Source: a virus
Strand: one strand, 5' to 3'
IMG/VR virus record: IMGVR_UViG_3300035698_001710
Span: 1 to 23,689 of that record
Length of the DNA: 23,689 bases
The notes under the pieces were generated by a model. The model was not told the origin of the DNA. It made no database searches and worked only from the letters and a program-made list of their open reading frames with translations. A program made the translations under genes and the position numbers. How positions within the stretch are numbered: position 1 is the stretch's first letter; each line of letters starts with the position of its first letter. Of the stretch, positions 22,705 to 23,689 are shown piece after piece.

Positions 22705-23295
22705 ATGTTTTATGTTTTATTAATCGTTTTAAGTGTGATGGGTGGCGTGTTTTACCGCTTTCGCGGGGGCTGGCCGGACATTCCGCGCCCGCTGGAACAA
22801 ATGCTTTTTTGTTCAATCTTTCTTTATATTCTTATATCCGGTGGGGCAATGTTGTTGCATTCCCTTATTGCTTATGGGCTGGCGGTATGGGCCACCACCA
22901 AGGGACACGGGAATAATATGGATTTGGGGCATTATGATAAGCCCGGGGATTTGGAATGGTATGAAAGCCTTATCCGGGGTTATTGGGACCGGCTGGGCGC
23001 ATACTGGTATGAGGCGCTGGGGCTTGCAATATCCGGCTTTGCAATAACCTGTATGCCGGGCCTTGTGCTTTCTTTCTATTATCCTGTTACCGGGCTGTTA
23101 ATCGCCCTTTCTGGCCTTACAAAGCCGCTGGCCTATATGATTGGTTGGGGGTTTCATCCAAAATACGACAACGGCATCATCAAATTCCATGTTGGAAATT
23201 TCATGGTAGATACAGCAACGGAGTGGGGCGAATTTCTGTTTGGTGTTTTTGTGTGGGGCATAGCGGCTTTCGTTATTCTATACGGAGTCTTATAG
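22705..23295 (+). CDS. Polytopic membrane protein of unknown function
   Basis: A 196-residue membrane protein. About five hydrophobic helices are visible: residues 1-17, 34-62 (one long or two), 104-126, 128-147 and 176-195. Between them lie a RFRGGWPDIPRP segment (18-29), a polar loop TKGHGNNMDLGHYDKPGDLE (65-84) and an aromatic YWYEALG turn. The RGGW..IPRP and GHG...DLG motifs recur in unnamed phage membrane proteins near lysis genes. The length and number of helices exceed those of most holins. A role in lysis or in exclusion of other phages is possible but not shown. AAAAGG stands before the ATG. Confidence 0.65.
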   Translation: MFYVLLIVLSVMGGVFYRFRGGWPDIPRPLEQMLFCSIFLYILISGGAMLLHSLIAYGLAVWATTKGHGNNMDLGHYDKPGDLEWYESLIRGYWDRLGAYWYEALGLAISGFAITCMPGLVLSFYYPVTGLLIALSGLTKPLAYMIGWGFHPKYDNGIIKFHVGNFMVDTATEWGEFLFGVFVWGIAAFVILYGVL

Positions 23296-23314
23296 GGTGG
23301 AGGATGATGATAAA

Positions 23315-23593
23315 ATGAATATTGTTTTAGCACGTATGGATAGATTTGAAGAACATCTTGACCAGGTGCGGGACGCAATAACGCAGATGGCGCGGACGGA
23401 AGAAAGAGTCTCCATTGTTTTAGAACAAAATTCACAGATATTTTCAAAGCTTTCAGAGGTACAAACCAGAATTTCAACAATAGAAACGGCGCTTGCCACG
23501 CAAAAACAATCTTTGGGGATGTTTGAGCGCATAGGGTGGCTTATAGCCGCTGGACTTGCAAGCGTGGCAACATGGAAATTAACGGGTGAATAA
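23315..23593 (+). CDS. Coiled-coil, tail-anchored membrane protein (XhlA-like)
   Basis: A 92-residue protein: residues 1-70 are a charged heptad-like coiled coil (ARMDRFEEHLDQVRDAITQM and following), ending in one hydrophobic helix (about 73-89, IGWLIAAGLASVATW) and a short polar tail. This is the layout of XhlA-like hemolysin/holin-associated proteins and of several small phage lysis-region proteins. A GGAGG (23299-23303) lies 11 bases before ATG 23315; a GTG at 23297 just after the upstream stop would add six residues and cannot be excluded. Its stop overlaps the next ATG. The function is inferred only from shape and place. Confidence 0.62.
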   Translation: MNIVLARMDRFEEHLDQVRDAITQMARTEERVSIVLEQNSQIFSKLSEVQTRISTIETALATQKQSLGMFERIGWLIAAGLASVATWKLTGE

Positions 23594-23689
23594 TGCTTTT
23601 AAAGCTTCAATTCAATCCTAATGCCTGGGGCACGTTTAAAGGGGTTGTTGATGATGAAATTCTTGTTGCCATCCGCCCGCAATTTATCA
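23593..23689 (+). CDS. Start of a further gene, cut by window end
   Basis: An open frame from ATG 23593, overlapping the stop of the coiled-coil gene (TAATG), runs without a stop to the last base. About 32 residues are visible (beginning MLLKLQFNPNAWGTFKGVVD). They are too few to name it. In this position an endolysin or another small lysis-region protein would be common, but no active-site motif is seen yet. Confidence 0.55.
   Translation, partial: MLLKLQFNPNAWGTFKGVVDDEILVAIRPQFI

Overview
The window is the late (virion assembly) region of a tailed phage or prophage with an HK97-type capsid and a long, probably flexible, siphovirus-type tail. Every gene is on the + strand, mostly end to end or with stop/start overlaps. 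I see no integrase, repressor, replication gene, tRNA, insertion sequence or CRISPR array, so free phage and prophage cannot be told apart. The host is not identified. The tail-chaperone family (the type also found in gene transfer agents), the DUF1833 - NlpC/P60 - J-like tail-tip order and the membrane proteins at the right end resemble phages of Proteobacteria, perhaps Alphaproteobacteria. That is a weak inference.

Layout. (1) 43-5669, DNA packaging and head: small and large terminase, HK97-family portal, ClpP-like prohead protease, and major capsid protein with an N-terminal scaffold (delta) domain. The capsid gene is followed by a strong hairpin terminator that overlaps a good sigma70-like promoter. 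(2) 5752-6419: a small head-region protein and the gp6-like head-tail connector. (3) 6420-12093: a roughly 5.7 kb block that separates the connector from the head-closure gene, two genes normally near each other. It holds an Ig-like/BppU-like protein, a collagen-like fibre protein, an unknown protein and a beta-sandwich protein. A cassette follows: a DUF115-like protein, a capsule-type glycosyltransferase-like protein, an FkbM methyltransferase, a possible 32-residue membrane peptide, a GT9 (heptosyltransferase-like) protein and a GT8-like glycosyltransferase. (4) 12094-13719: head closure, gp10-like protein, tail completion (DUF3168) and tail tube. (5) 13804-16200: a tail assembly chaperone whose second half is reached by a -1 ribosomal frameshift on a run of nine A, then the tape measure. 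(6) 16205-22685: tail tip proteins (gpM-like, DUF1833, NlpC/P60, a 1238-residue J-like hub carrying a gpI-like N-terminus) and a collar-domain tail fibre. (7) 22705-23689: two membrane proteins in the position where lysis genes often lie, and a gene cut by the window end.

The packaging, head, connector, tube and tip genes form a complete set for building head and tail. The most interesting part is block 3. It looks like a virion appendage (fibre plus beta-sandwich proteins) encoded together with the enzymes that could glycosylate and methylate it, embedded in the head-tail joining genes. The alternative is that the enzymes modify host surface glycans. Two control devices can also be read from the sequence: the promoter/terminator overlap behind the capsid gene and the frameshift signal in the tail chaperone.
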